Assembly: GCF_019352895.1 (NCBI RefSeq)
Contig: NZ_JAAAFX010000009.1
Span: 1,403,486-1,467,485 of the forward strand
Source of the DNA: Variovorax boronicumulans
Lineage (GTDB): Bacteria; Pseudomonadota; Gammaproteobacteria; Burkholderiales; Burkholderiaceae_C
Length of the DNA stretch: 64,000 nt
Reading direction: 5' to 3'
Part shown: piece by piece, positions 18,867 to 28,216 of the stretch
How the letters are laid out: every line of letters begins with the position of its first letter
Position numbering within the stretch: position 1 is the stretch's first letter
Notes under the pieces: generated by a model
Databases searched by the model: none
Told to the model about the DNA's origin: nothing
The model's input: the letters and a program-made list of their open reading frames with translations, nothing else
Made by a program: the position numbers and the translations under genes

Positions 18867-19343
18867 CTACGGCCGTCGGGGGCTGCCCGGCGCGACCAGC
18901 CCGCGCCTTTCGATGGGCGTCGAGAAGACGATGGACGTGCGCGTCTCGCCATAGCCGTTGATCGTGCCGATGAAGCGCTCGAGATCGGCGAGGCCCGTGG
19001 CCACCACCGTCATCACATAGGAATCGGCCCCGGCGACGTGGTGGCACTCGAGCACCTCGGGCGCCTTGCGCAAGCGCTCCAGCAGCGGCTTCTTGCCGGG
19101 CTGGGTGGCCGTGATGCCGATGATGGCCTTGACCGGGTAGCCGAGCTTGGCGGCATCGAGTGCGACCGTGAAGCGCTGCGCGATGCCCGACTCCTGCAGC
19201 CGCTTGAGCCGCTCCGCCGTCGCGGCCACCGACAGGCCCGTGGCCTCGGCCAGCGTCTTCAACGGCGCGCGTGCATCGTGCTGCAGCGCCCGCAGCAGGC
19301 ACCAGGCGGCATCGTCCAGTTCGTGATGGGGTGTTCTTGCCAT
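18867..19343 (-). CDS. Lrp/AsnC-family transcriptional regulator
   Basis: The protein has 158 residues: an N-terminal HTH (LDDAAWCLLRALQHDARAPL followed by KTLAEATGLSVAATAERLKRL) and a C-terminal RAM ligand-binding domain (PVKAIIGITATQPGKK and AGADSYVMTVVATGLADLER). Relatives sense amino acids. It is divergent from a LysE-type amino acid exporter, a standard arrangement in which the regulator induces the exporter when its amino acid accumulates. A palindrome lies five bases upstream of its start. Confidence 0.93.
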   Translation of the reverse strand: MARTPHHELDDAAWCLLRALQHDARAPLKTLAEATGLSVAATAERLKRLQESGIAQRFTVALDAAKLGYPVKAIIGITATQPGKKPLLERLRKAPEVLECHHVAGADSYVMTVVATGLADLERFIGTINGYGETRTSIVFSTPIERRGLVAPGSPRRP

Positions 19344-19347
19344 CGAC

Positions 19348-19365
19348 GCATTTCACCAGAAATGC
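19348..19365. promoter_or_regulatory. AsnC-type operator candidate
   Basis: GCATTTCACCAGAAATGC has perfect 7-base arms (GCATTTC/GAAATGC) and a 4-base centre. It lies just upstream of the regulator start and between the divergent regulator and exporter genes. Confidence 0.55.
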
Positions 19366-19467
19366 AACGGCGTCCGGGCGACTGGGCCGGAAGAATGCGC
19401 TGTCTCGGCACGGGCTCTCACCGCATGATCGATGGCGTTTCCATACCTCCATCCCTTCTTGCACCCG

Positions 19468-20061
19468 ATGCCCGACATCCAGAACTACGGCAGCTTCATC
19501 GCTGCCATCCTCGTGTTCCAGGCTGTGCCCGGCGCCGGCACGATCGCGATCCTCGATGCCACGGCCCGCGACGGCCGACGCGCGGGCATGGCCGCCGTGC
19601 TGGGCACGCTGGCCGGCGACTTCCTGTTCATGCTCGCCGCGGCCGCCGGCCTGGCCGCGCTGCTGCAGGCCCATCCCCTGTTGTTCCACGCGCTGCGCTG
19701 GTCCGGCGTGGCCTACCTGGGCTGGCTGGGCGTGCAACTCCTGCGCAGCCGACCAAGCGCAGAAGGGTCGACGCCCGCCCGCCCGCAGACCGCCAGGGTG
19801 TATTTCCGCCGCGCGTTCATGGTGAGCCTGACCAACCCCAAGGTCATGCTGTTCTTCGTGGCCTTCTTTCCGTTGTTCCTGCGGCCCGATGCGTCCGCGC
19901 TCACGCTGCCCGTGATGATGCTGCACGTGACCGCGCTGAGCCTGGCCTACCAGGGCACGCTGGTGCTGGCGGGCAACCTCGTCGCGCGGCGCGTGGCGAC
20001 GCGGCTCGCGGGCCTGGTGCTGGTCGCGCTGGGCGTGCGGCTCGCAAGCGACATCCGCTGA
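19468..20061 (+). CDS. LysE/RhtB-family amino acid exporter
   Basis: The protein has 197 residues with six hydrophobic segments. The family start is clear (MPDIQNYGSFIAAILVFQAV followed by PGAGTIAILDATARDGRRAG, the PGP/PGA-type turn of LysE proteins), and FMVSLTNPKVMLFFVAFFP marks the central conserved Asn-Pro-Lys. ATG at 19468 is preferred to one 36 bases upstream because it places the family start at residue 1. Likely exports an amino acid or homoserine-like compound under control of the divergent AsnC-type regulator. Ends four bases before the convergent YdiJ-type gene. Confidence 0.88.
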   Translation: MPDIQNYGSFIAAILVFQAVPGAGTIAILDATARDGRRAGMAAVLGTLAGDFLFMLAAAAGLAALLQAHPLLFHALRWSGVAYLGWLGVQLLRSRPSAEGSTPARPQTARVYFRRAFMVSLTNPKVMLFFVAFFPLFLRPDASALTLPVMMLHVTALSLAYQGTLVLAGNLVARRVATRLAGLVLVALGVRLASDIR

Positions 20062-20065
20062 GCGT

Positions 20066-23000
20066 TCAGGCGCCGCGCCGTACCCTCTCCAGCAGAACCT
20101 CGACCGGATGCCGCAACCGCCGGCCGCGCAGGCGATCGACCTGGCTGCGGCACGAATAACCCGTCGCCAGCAGCTCGCCGCTCGCGGCGTTGTCGAGCAA
20201 CGGGCCCCATGACTGCTCGAAGATCACTTTCGATGTCGAGAGGTTGCGCGCCTCGTGGCCGTAGGTGCCCGACATGCCGCAGCAACCGCTGGCCTGGCTG
20301 CACAACGCGAGGCCTGCGCGCGCGAACACGGGCATCCAGAGCGCGGTCGCGGCCGGCGCATTGGTCTTCTCGGTGCAATGTGCGAGCAGCCGAAACACAT
20401 CGCCGGCATCGACGGCGGCTTGCTGCGGCAGCGCGCCCAGCAGCCATTCCTGTGGCAACAACACCTCGGGTGCGGCCTCCATGCCCTCGAGCTTGCGGTA
20501 CTCCTGCCGATAGACCAGGGTCATCGCGGGGTCGAGTCCGAGCAGCGGCAGGCCACTGCGGGCCAGCGCGGCCAGCATCGCGGCATTGCGGCGCGCGGCG
20601 CGGTCGAAGGCGCCAAGGAAACCCTGCACCTGCAGCGGCTTGCCGTTCGGGCGGAAGGGCGCGAGCCACACGGTGTAGCCGAGCCGCGCCACGAGTTCGA
20701 TGAAGGCCGCGAACACCGGCGTCTCGAAATGGCGGGTGAAAGCGTCCTGCACCAGCACCACGCTGCGTGCGCGCGCTACGCTGTCCAGGCGCGCCAGCGC
20801 GGCCGGCGTGGCATGGCGCACGCCCCACCGACGCGCCATGGCGCGGAAGTCGAAGCGGCTGAGCAAGGGGCTGTCGACCATCCCGGCGCAGCCTTCGAGC
20901 TGGCGGCGCACCCAGGGCGCGGCCATCACTGCGTTGTAGATCACGGGCGCACGGGCCAGCCAGGGCACCGTGTATTCGAGCGAGCCGATCAGGTAGTCCT
21001 TCAGCGGTCGCAGATAGCGCGCGTGGTAGAGGTCGAGGAAGCGCGCGCGGAACTCCGGCACGTTGACCTTGACCGGGCACTGGCCCGCGCAGGATTTGCA
21101 GGCCAGGCAGCCGGCCATGGCCTCGTAGACCTCGTGCGAGAAATCGTCGGCGGCGCTCTCGCGACCCTGCGTACGCGCGTGGCTGCGGCGCCAGCGGGCG
21201 GGCAGGCCAACCAGAAAACCAGGCTGTCGTGCGGCAGCCTGAAGCACATCGACACCAGCCTCGCCTTGCAGACGCAGCCACTCGCGCAGCAGTGACGCGC
21301 GGCCTTTGGGCGAATGGCGACGTTCGCGCGTGCCCTTCCACGACGGGCACATCGCATCGTCGGGGTCGACGTTGTAGCAGGCGCCGTTGCCGTTGCAATG
21401 CACAGCCGTCCCATAGCTCTGCCACACGCGCTCGTCGATCCGGCGGTCGGCCTGGCCGCGCATTGGCACCTCGTCGATGCGCAGCAGTTGCGCGCCGCTG
21501 GCCGCGGGCGTGGCGATCTTGCCGGGGTTGAGCTGGTTGTACGGATCGAAGGCCGCCTTGAGTTCCTGCAGCGACGCGTAGAGCGGCCCGAAGAAGGCCG
21601 GCGCGTACTCGGAGCGCACGCCCTTGCCATGCTCGCCCCAGAGCAGGCCGCCGTATTTTTGCGTGAGCCGCGCGACCGCGTCCGAAATCGGTCGCACCAG
21701 CGCAGCCTGCGCCGGGTCCTTCATGTCGAGCGCCGGCCGTACGTGCAACACGCCGGCATCGACGTGGCCAAACATGCCGTAGCTCAACCCGTGGCCGTCA
21801 AGCAGCGCGCGGAATTCGGCGATGTAGTCGGCCAGGTGTTCTGGCGGCACGGCGGTGTCTTCCACGAAAGGCTGCGGCCGCGCCTCGCCCTGCACGTTGC
21901 CCAGCAGTCCGACCGCGCGCTTTCGCATGCCGTAGACCTTCCCGACCGCCGCATGCCCCGAGGCCAGCGTGTGTCCCAGCCGCCGCACGCTGCGCTCGGT
22001 GCGCAGGTGTTCGACGAAATCGGCCACGCGGCACGCGACCTCGTCTTCGGCATCGCCGCTGAACTCGACCAGGTTGATGCCCAGCGTCTCGCTCTCATCG
22101 CCATCGGCGGGAAAGTAGCGCGCCACGTCCTGCCAGACGATGTCCTGCATGGCGAGCCCCAGCACGCGCGAGTCGACGGTCTCGATCGACAGCGGGCGGT
22201 GCGCCATCAGCGCCTGCGCGTCACGCAGCGCGTCCATGAAGCTCGCGTAACGCACGTTGACCAGCACCGCATGGCCCGGAATGGGCAGCAGGTCGAGTTC
22301 CACCTCGACGATCAGGCCCAGCGAGCCCTCAGCGCCGCAGAGCACGCTGTTGAGGTTGAAGCGCCCGTCGGGCTCGCGCAGATGGGCCAGGTCGTAGCCG
22401 GTCAGGCAGCGGTTGAGTCGGGGAAAGCGCTCTTCGATCAGCGCTGCCTGCGTGCGCGCGATGCGGTGCGCGCATCGCCAGGCATCGCCCAGGCGGCCGG
22501 GCTGCGCCAGCCGCAGCGCGAGTTCGGCTTCGTCGACCGCCATGCTGGTGAAACGCTCGCCGCCCAGCAGCACGGTGTCGAGCGCATGCACGTGGTCGCG
22601 GGTCTTGCCGTAGGTGCAGCTGCCCTGCCCGCTCGCATCGGTGCTGACCATGCCGCCGATGGTCGCGCGGTTCGAGGTGGACAGCTCGGGCGCGAAGAAC
22701 AGGCCGTGCGGCTTGAGCGCGGCGTTGAGCTGGTCCTTGACCACGCCGGCCTGCACGCGCGCGCGTCGCCGCCCGGCATCGATCCAGAGGATGCGGTTCA
22801 TGTGGCGCGACAGGTCCACCACCACGCCGTCGGTCAGCGACTGGCCGTTGGTGCCGGTGCCGCCGCCGCGCGGCCCGAGTGCGACGCGGCGGAACGCGGG
22901 GCGGTCGACCACCTGCGCGAGCCGCACCACATCGTTGGCATCGCGCGGGAACACCACCGCCTGCGGCAGGCGTTGGTAGATCGAGTTGTCGGTCGACAGC

Positions 23001-23134
23001 ACGGTACGGTCGGCGTGGCGCGTGCTGATCTCGCCACGGAAGCCCGCTTCCGCCAGCGCCGCCAGGAAGTCACGGTAGACCGAGGCCAGCGTCGCGGGCG
23101 GCGCGACGTGGGCGATCACGGGGGCGTGCGCCAC
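20066..23134 (-). CDS. ydiJ: YdiJ-type FAD/Fe-S D-2-hydroxyacid (D-2-hydroxyglutarate) dehydrogenase
   Basis: The protein has 1022 residues, the same length and order as E. coli YdiJ (1018). There is an N-terminal FAD-binding PCMH domain (ALGPRGGGTGTNGQSLTDGV) and a FAD-oxidase C-terminal domain ending in YNQLNPGK. Two cysteine clusters follow: CNGNGACYNV, DPDDAMCPSW, and CLACKSCAGQCPVKVNVPEF. A C-terminal CCG domain shows AHCTEKTN and ASGCCGMSG. YdiJ oxidises D-2-hydroxyglutarate to 2-oxoglutarate and feeds electrons to the respiratory chain. It starts with GTG one base after the stop of the preceding aldehyde dehydrogenase gene, so translation is probably coupled. Confidence 0.9.
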   Translation of the reverse strand: MAHAPVIAHVAPPATLASVYRDFLAALAEAGFRGEISTRHADRTVLSTDNSIYQRLPQAVVFPRDANDVVRLAQVVDRPAFRRVALGPRGGGTGTNGQSLTDGVVVDLSRHMNRILWIDAGRRRARVQAGVVKDQLNAALKPHGLFFAPELSTSNRATIGGMVSTDASGQGSCTYGKTRDHVHALDTVLLGGERFTSMAVDEAELALRLAQPGRLGDAWRCAHRIARTQAALIEERFPRLNRCLTGYDLAHLREPDGRFNLNSVLCGAEGSLGLIVEVELDLLPIPGHAVLVNVRYASFMDALRDAQALMAHRPLSIETVDSRVLGLAMQDIVWQDVARYFPADGDESETLGINLVEFSGDAEDEVACRVADFVEHLRTERSVRRLGHTLASGHAAVGKVYGMRKRAVGLLGNVQGEARPQPFVEDTAVPPEHLADYIAEFRALLDGHGLSYGMFGHVDAGVLHVRPALDMKDPAQAALVRPISDAVARLTQKYGGLLWGEHGKGVRSEYAPAFFGPLYASLQELKAAFDPYNQLNPGKIATPAASGAQLLRIDEVPMRGQADRRIDERVWQSYGTAVHCNGNGACYNVDPDDAMCPSWKGTRERRHSPKGRASLLREWLRLQGEAGVDVLQAAARQPGFLVGLPARWRRSHARTQGRESAADDFSHEVYEAMAGCLACKSCAGQCPVKVNVPEFRARFLDLYHARYLRPLKDYLIGSLEYTVPWLARAPVIYNAVMAAPWVRRQLEGCAGMVDSPLLSRFDFRAMARRWGVRHATPAALARLDSVARARSVVLVQDAFTRHFETPVFAAFIELVARLGYTVWLAPFRPNGKPLQVQGFLGAFDRAARRNAAMLAALARSGLPLLGLDPAMTLVYRQEYRKLEGMEAAPEVLLPQEWLLGALPQQAAVDAGDVFRLLAHCTEKTNAPAATALWMPVFARAGLALCSQASGCCGMSGTYGHEARNLSTSKVIFEQSWGPLLDNAASGELLATGYSCRSQVDRLRGRRLRHPVEVLLERVRRGA

Positions 23135-23135
23135 C

Positions 23136-24581
23136 TCAGGCCAGCGTGTAGGCCGTCTTCACGGTGGTGAAGAATTCCTGCGCGTAGCGTCCCTGCTCGC
23201 GCGGCCCGTAGCTGCTGGCCTTGCGCCCGCCGAAGGGCACGTGGTAGTCCACGCCGGCCGTCGGCAGGTTGACCATCACCATGCCGCTCTGCGCATGGCG
23301 CTTGAAGTGCACGGCGTGCCGCAGGCTGCTGGTGGCGATGCCCGCCGACAGCCCGAAGGGCGTGTCGTTGGCCACGGCCAGGGCCTCGTCGTAGTCCTTC
23401 ACACGGATCACGCTGGCGACCGGGCCGAACACCTCCTCGCGGTTGATGCGCATGGCCGGCGTGGTGTCGGTCAGCAGCGTGGGCGTGACGAAGAAGCCGG
23501 TCTTTCCGCTGCCGCTGTGGCATTGCGCGGCGCCACCGCCGGCCGCAAGCGTCGCGCCCTCCTCGCGTGCGATGTCGATGTAGCGCAGGTCCTGCGCCAG
23601 CTGCGCCTCGCTGGCGGCCGGGCCGACGTCGGTGCCGGCATGCAAGGCATCGCCCACGCGCAGGCCCGCCATGCGCTCGCGCATCGCCGCGACGAAGCGG
23701 TCGTGGATGCCCTCGGTCACGATGAGCCGGCTCGAGGCCGTGCAGCGCTGCCCCGTCGAGAAGAAGGCGCTCTGCACGCAGAGCTCGACCGCCTGCGCGA
23801 GATCGGCATCGTCGAGCACCACCTGCGGGTTCTTGCCGCCCATCTCGAGCTGCACCTTGGCGCCGCGCTCGGCGCATTGCAGCGCGATCCGGCGCCCCAC
23901 TTCCACCGAGCCGGTGAAGCTGAGCGCGGCGATGCCAGGGTGTTGCACCAGCGGGTCGCCGATCACGCTGCCGCGGCCCATCACGAGGTTGAACACGCCC
24001 GAGGGGATGCCGCTGCGATGGATGATCTCCGCCAGGGTCCAGGCCGAACCCGGCACCAGGTCGGCCGGCTTGAAGACCACGCAATTGCCGAAGGCCAGCG
24101 CAGGCGCGATCTTCCAGGCCGGGATCGCGATCGGGAAGTTCCAGGGCGTGATCAGCCCCACCACGCCCATGGGCTCGCGCGTGATGTCCACGCCCACGCC
24201 GGTCCGCACCGAGGGCAGCGTCTCGCCCGACAGCCGCAGGCATTCGCCGGCAAAGAACTTGAAGATCTGGCCCGAACGCGTGACCTCGCCGATCGCCTCG
24301 GGCCGGGTCTTGCCCTCCTCGCGTGCGAGCAGCACGCCGAGTTCTTCACGCCGCGCAAGGATCTCGGCGCCGATCCGGTCGAGCGCATCGCTGCGCGCCT
24401 GGATGCTGCCCGTGGACCAGGCCGGGAACGCGGCCTGCGCCGCGGCTACGGCCGCGTCGAGCTGCGCGGCATCGGCCTGCGCGTATTCGCCAATCAAGTC
24501 GGCGGTGTCCGAGGGGTTGCGGTTCTGGCCGCGCTGCGGGCCTGCGATCCATTCGCCGGCGATGAGGTTGTCGAAGGGCAT
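23136..24581 (-). CDS. NAD(P)-dependent aldehyde dehydrogenase, 2-oxoglutarate-semialdehyde dehydrogenase-like
   Basis: The protein has 481 residues. ALDH landmarks: NFPIAIPAWKIAPALAFGN, FTGSVEVGRRIA, catalytic Glu in LEMGGKNPQVVLDDAD, and nucleophile Cys in FFSTGQRCTASSR. The opening NLIAGEWIAGPQRGQNRNPS with DTADLIGEYAQ resembles 2-oxoglutarate-semialdehyde dehydrogenases of pentose and hydroxyproline degradation, which make 2-oxoglutarate. This fits the neighbour that also yields 2-oxoglutarate. Substrate is inferred, not proven. The start at 24581 lies 17 bases after the stop of the preceding gene. Confidence 0.85.
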   Translation of the reverse strand: MPFDNLIAGEWIAGPQRGQNRNPSDTADLIGEYAQADAAQLDAAVAAAQAAFPAWSTGSIQARSDALDRIGAEILARREELGVLLAREEGKTRPEAIGEVTRSGQIFKFFAGECLRLSGETLPSVRTGVGVDITREPMGVVGLITPWNFPIAIPAWKIAPALAFGNCVVFKPADLVPGSAWTLAEIIHRSGIPSGVFNLVMGRGSVIGDPLVQHPGIAALSFTGSVEVGRRIALQCAERGAKVQLEMGGKNPQVVLDDADLAQAVELCVQSAFFSTGQRCTASSRLIVTEGIHDRFVAAMRERMAGLRVGDALHAGTDVGPAASEAQLAQDLRYIDIAREEGATLAAGGGAAQCHSGSGKTGFFVTPTLLTDTTPAMRINREEVFGPVASVIRVKDYDEALAVANDTPFGLSAGIATSSLRHAVHFKRHAQSGMVMVNLPTAGVDYHVPFGGRKASSYGPREQGRYAQEFFTTVKTAYTLA

Positions 24582-24598
24582 GTGTCGTTCGTGCGGAT

Positions 24599-25552
24599 TC
24601 AGGGGACCGGCGTGACCAGGGGCCGGCCGATGAAATGAGCGTCGGCGTTCTCGAGGAAGCGCAACACCGAGGCATGGATCGCCTGCGGCGAGATGCCGCC
24701 GATGTGCGGCGTGAGCACCGCGTTGTCGAAGGCCAGCAGCGGCGCGGGTGGCGTCGGCTCGTTCTCGTACACGTCGAGCGCGACGGCCCAGATGCGCTGC
24801 TCGCGCAGCGCGTCGGCCACCGCGTCGGTGTCGACCAGGGTGCCGCGCGCGATATTGACCAGCACACCCTGCGGGCCCAGTGCATCGAGCACCTCGCGGT
24901 CGACGATGTGATAGGTCGCCTTGCCGCCGGGCGCGGCGATCACGAGGAAATCGCACCAGGCCGCGAGACTGTGGATGTCGTCGAACCACTGGAAGCCGGT
25001 CTCGTCGCGCCGGGTGCGGCTGTGATAGCCGATCTCCATGTCGAAGCCGAGTGCGCGCTGGGCAATCTTCCTGCCGATGGCGCCGAGGCCGAAGATCCCC
25101 ATGCGGCGGCCGCTGACATGCGGCGGACGCGGAATATCGTCGCGCCACAACCCGTGGCGCACGCCGTTGTTGAGGAATGGCAGCCGCCGGATGGCCGCCA
25201 GCAGGATCGTCATCGCATGGTCGGCCACCGCGGCGTCGTTGGTGCCGGCCGCGTTGCACACCGGGATGCCACGAGCCCGCGCGGCATCGAGCGCCACGTT
25301 CTCGAAGCCCACACCCACGGTGCATATCAGCTCCAGCCGGGGCAGCGCCGCGATTTCCTCGGCCAGCAGGCCGTTGGTACCGTTGGTCAGCACCACGCGG
25401 ATGTCCTGGCCACGCGCGGCAATCTGCGCCGCGCCGTTGCTGCGGTCGGCGCCCAGCTTCTCGTTGGGCGCATAGAGGGTGTCGAAGCGTTCGGCCACCA
25501 GCGCGCGGTGCTCTTCGGAAAGAAAGACGAGGACGAGAAGAAGGGGCTTCAT
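24599..25552 (-). CDS. D-isomer-specific 2-hydroxyacid dehydrogenase
   Basis: The protein has 317 residues. NAD-binding motif MGIFGLGAIGRKIAQRALGF (GxGxxG), the signature VNIARGTLVDTDAV, and catalytic His in LTPHIGGISPQAI. Family members interconvert 2-oxo and D-2-hydroxy acids (glyoxylate/hydroxypyruvate reductase, phosphoglycerate dehydrogenase). Together with the D-2-hydroxyacid oxidase downstream, a D-2-hydroxy acid intermediate is likely. ATG at 25552 was chosen since strand MKPLLLVLVFLSEEHRALV follows. Confidence 0.87.
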   Translation of the reverse strand: MKPLLLVLVFLSEEHRALVAERFDTLYAPNEKLGADRSNGAAQIAARGQDIRVVLTNGTNGLLAEEIAALPRLELICTVGVGFENVALDAARARGIPVCNAAGTNDAAVADHAMTILLAAIRRLPFLNNGVRHGLWRDDIPRPPHVSGRRMGIFGLGAIGRKIAQRALGFDMEIGYHSRTRRDETGFQWFDDIHSLAAWCDFLVIAAPGGKATYHIVDREVLDALGPQGVLVNIARGTLVDTDAVADALREQRIWAVALDVYENEPTPPAPLLAFDNAVLTPHIGGISPQAIHASVLRFLENADAHFIGRPLVTPVP

Positions 25553-25596
25553 TGAGGAACGGGGAAAAGTCGGAAGGAAATGAACGGTACAGGGCC

Positions 25597-26562
25597 TCAG
25601 TCGACGCGAGCACCCGAGAGCTTCACCAGCTTGCCCCACTTGTCGATTTCGACCGCGAGGTTGGCCTTGAATTCTGCGGGCGTGTTGCCGACCGGTGTCG
25701 AACCCTGGTCGGCCAGCACCTTGCGCATCCCCGGGTCCTGCAGGATCTTGGCGATGGCGGTGTTCAGCCGCGTCACGACCGCAGCCGGTGTGCCGGCGGG
25801 CGCGAACACGCCGTTCCACAGCACCACGTCGAAGCCGGGCAGCGCTTCGTGGATCGCCGGCACATCGGGCAGGCGCGGTGAGCGGGCCTTGGTGGTCACG
25901 CCCAGCGCGCGCAGCTTGCCGCTGTCGATGTAGGGCAGCACCTCCACCAGCGGCGAAAACACCGCCTGGATCTGGCCACCCAGCAGGTCCGCATTGGCCG
26001 GCGCACCGCCCTTGTAGGGTACGTGCACCATGTCGCCCTGCGCCATGCTGTTGAACAGTGCGCCTGACAGGTGCTGCGAAGTCCCATTGCCGGCGGAGCC
26101 GAAGTTGACCGTGCCCTTTTTCTGGCGCACGTAGTCAACGAACTCCTGCAGGTTCCTGGCAGGCACGGCGTTGTTGACCATCAGCACGTTGGGAATCAGC
26201 GCGACCTGCGAAACCGGAATCAGGTCCTTCTGCAAGTCGAAGCCCATGTTCTTGTAGAGCGACACGTTGGTCGCGATGGTGCTGGTCGACATCAGCAGCG
26301 TGTAGCCGTCGGGCGTGGCCTTGGCCACGTAGGCGCCGCCGATGTTGCCGCCCGCCCCGGCCCGGTTGTCGACGATCACGCTCTGGCCCAGCTCGGTGCC
26401 CAGCTTCTCCGCCACCAGCCGTGCCGTGGTGTCGGTGCTACCGCCGGCCGCCAGTGGCACGACGAGCGTGATGGTGCGTTCAGGCCACTGGGCATGGGCG
26501 GCGAAGCCCGCCAGTCCGATGGCGGCGCTCAGCAGGAGCTTGGAGAAGAGGGTCTTGGTCAT
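25597..26562 (-). CDS. Bug-family tripartite tricarboxylate transporter substrate-binding protein
   Basis: The protein has 321 residues with a cleavable signal peptide (cut near AHAQWPER). The Bug signatures are all present: [45 protein letters not shown], and [19 protein letters not shown]. These periplasmic receptors hand carboxylates or similar compounds to TctAB. No permease genes lie nearby, so it would use a permease elsewhere (possibly the TctAB at 8.4-10.4 kb). Its ligand is likely the substrate of the surrounding catabolic genes. Confidence 0.93.
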   Translation of the reverse strand: MTKTLFSKLLLSAAIGLAGFAAHAQWPERTITLVVPLAAGGSTDTTARLVAEKLGTELGQSVIVDNRAGAGGNIGGAYVAKATPDGYTLLMSTSTIATNVSLYKNMGFDLQKDLIPVSQVALIPNVLMVNNAVPARNLQEFVDYVRQKKGTVNFGSAGNGTSQHLSGALFNSMAQGDMVHVPYKGGAPANADLLGGQIQAVFSPLVEVLPYIDSGKLRALGVTTKARSPRLPDVPAIHEALPGFDVVLWNGVFAPAGTPAAVVTRLNTAIAKILQDPGMRKVLADQGSTPVGNTPAEFKANLAVEIDKWGKLVKLSGARVD

Positions 26563-26612
26563 GCGTTGTCTCTGTTTTTTTGAAGATGGAAAGCGTCAGC
26601 GGCAGTGCGGTG

Positions 26613-27194
26613 TCAGCGCTGGCCGTCGCCCACGGAGATCTTGTCGGCGCGCAGGCCGCCCAGGCGTTCGTGCACGCGGCTGCCGGTGGACATCACCAGC
26701 GCGTACAGCAGTTCGTCGGGGCGCGGGCTGTCGATCGCGCCCACATCCATCGTGCTGAAGTGGCTGCGCACATAGCACGCCTCGACGTGGTGCAGCGGGA
26801 TCTGCAGGCGCGTGCCGGCCGAGGCGACGACCTTGGCGGCGGGCACGATGGACTTGGCATGCGGCAGGTTCGCACGCATCGGCCAGCCGCCGGCCTCGTG
26901 CCAGATGGCGCCGTGCTCGAGCTCGCCGTTGAGGCCCACGATCGCGCCCTTGCCGTAGGCCTGGATCTTGTCCGCGCCACCCAGTGCCTCGAGCAGTTCG
27001 GGTACCAGCGTCTCGGCCATCACCGTGGCGTCCTTGACCAGCTGCGAGAGGTCCTCGACATAGCGGCCCGCATAGGGGTTGTGCAGCACGACGGCGATGC
27101 AGCCCATCTTGATGGGGTCGGTGCGTGCCGGGCCGCCTTCGTGGTAGATCGATTCGACGGTCAGCAGCTTCTTGCGGATCTTGATGAGGGACAT
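26613..27194 (-). CDS. amino acid synthesis family protein (DUF1185)
   Basis: The protein has 193 residues with the DUF1185 pattern: KKLLTVESIYHEGGP, AVVLHNPYAGRYVEDLSQL, YGKGAIVGLNGELEHGAIWH and MDVGAIDSPRPDELLYALVM. Structures of relatives show a hexameric or trimeric fold related to putative amino acid biosynthesis proteins, but no reaction is established. It is often found, as here, between Bug receptors and dehydrogenases, which suggests a catabolic role. Located in the middle of the minus-strand cluster. Confidence 0.85.
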   Translation of the reverse strand: MSLIKIRKKLLTVESIYHEGGPARTDPIKMGCIAVVLHNPYAGRYVEDLSQLVKDATVMAETLVPELLEALGGADKIQAYGKGAIVGLNGELEHGAIWHEAGGWPMRANLPHAKSIVPAAKVVASAGTRLQIPLHHVEACYVRSHFSTMDVGAIDSPRPDELLYALVMSTGSRVHERLGGLRADKISVGDGQR

Positions 27195-27255
27195 GGTGTT
27201 TCCTTTGAGTGGGTAAGTGAAGAAGAGAGGAAAGAAAAAGAGGAGGAGAGGCGCT

Positions 27256-28206
27256 CTATTGCGGCTGCATGCCGGCGTCCTTGAACACCTTCCCCCACTT
27301 GGCGATGTCGGTGTCGATCAGTCGACCGAATTCCTGCGCGCTCGAAGGCTTGGGCGCGAGGCCGGCGTTCTCGAAGCGCTTCTGCACACCGGGATCGGCC
27401 AGCACCTCGCGCAGCGCGGTGTTGATGCGCTGCACGATGGCGGCCGGGGCGCCCGCCGGGGCCGCCATGCCGAACCAGACCGTGAGGTCGAAATCGGGCA
27501 GGCCGGCCTCGGCCAGCGAAGGCACTTCCGGGGCGAGCGGCGAGCGCGTCTTAGAGGTCACGCCCAGCGCGGTCACGCGGCCGGCGCGCGACTGCTGCAG
27601 GCCGTTGACCAGGTCGGCGATGGTGAAGTGCACGACACCGCCGATCAGGTCGGTCATCACCTGCGGCACGCCGCGGTAGGCCACGGGCATCGCTTCGAAA
27701 CCGCCCATCGACACCACCTGCGCCGCGCAAAGCTGGGCACTGCCCGAGCCGTAGCCGTACGACAGCTTGCCCGGATGGGCCCGGCCATAGGCGATCAGTT
27801 CCTGCAGATTCCTGACCGGCAGCTCTTTCGAGGCCACCAGCATGAAGGGCGCATCGGCGATCGTGCCGATCGGTGTGAAGTCCTTGCGCGGGTCGTACTG
27901 CAGGGCCTTGAAGGCGCTCACGTTGCTGGCGCCCGTGCTCACGCCGACCATGAACAGCGTGTAGCCATCGGGCGCGGCCTTGACGGCCGAGACCGTGCCC
28001 ACGATGCCGTTGGCGCCCGCGAGGTTGTCGACCACCACCGGCTGGCCCAGCTTGCCCGCCATGCCGTCGCTGAGCGCACGCGCCACCACGTCGGTGATGC
28101 TGCCCGCAGGGAACGGCACGACCAGGCGGATCGGCTTTTCGGGGAAGGCGGCAAGTGCCAGCAGCGGCAGCGCGCAAGCCATGGCGGCGAGGAGTTTCTT
28201 CATCAT
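27256..28206 (-). CDS. second Bug-family substrate-binding protein of the cluster
   Basis: The protein has 316 residues with a signal peptide (MMKKLLAAMACALPLLALAA). Bug motifs: FPEKPIRLVVPFPAGSITDV, VVVDNLAGANGIVG, KAAPDGYTLFMVG and VAYRGVPQVMTDLIGG. It is only moderately similar to the other receptor in this cluster (both were read side by side), so the two may bind different compounds. Tandem ATGs at 28206 and 28203 make the exact start ambiguous by one codon. Confidence 0.92.
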   Translation of the reverse strand: MMKKLLAAMACALPLLALAAFPEKPIRLVVPFPAGSITDVVARALSDGMAGKLGQPVVVDNLAGANGIVGTVSAVKAAPDGYTLFMVGVSTGASNVSAFKALQYDPRKDFTPIGTIADAPFMLVASKELPVRNLQELIAYGRAHPGKLSYGYGSGSAQLCAAQVVSMGGFEAMPVAYRGVPQVMTDLIGGVVHFTIADLVNGLQQSRAGRVTALGVTSKTRSPLAPEVPSLAEAGLPDFDLTVWFGMAAPAGAPAAIVQRINTALREVLADPGVQKRFENAGLAPKPSSAQEFGRLIDTDIAKWGKVFKDAGMQPQ

Positions 28207-28216
28207 TGTGTCGCCG

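Noticed and set aside
25597-28206. A complete tripartite transporter in the catabolic cluster
   Set aside because: Only receptor genes are present; no TctA- or TctB-like permease is found between 20 and 31 kb.
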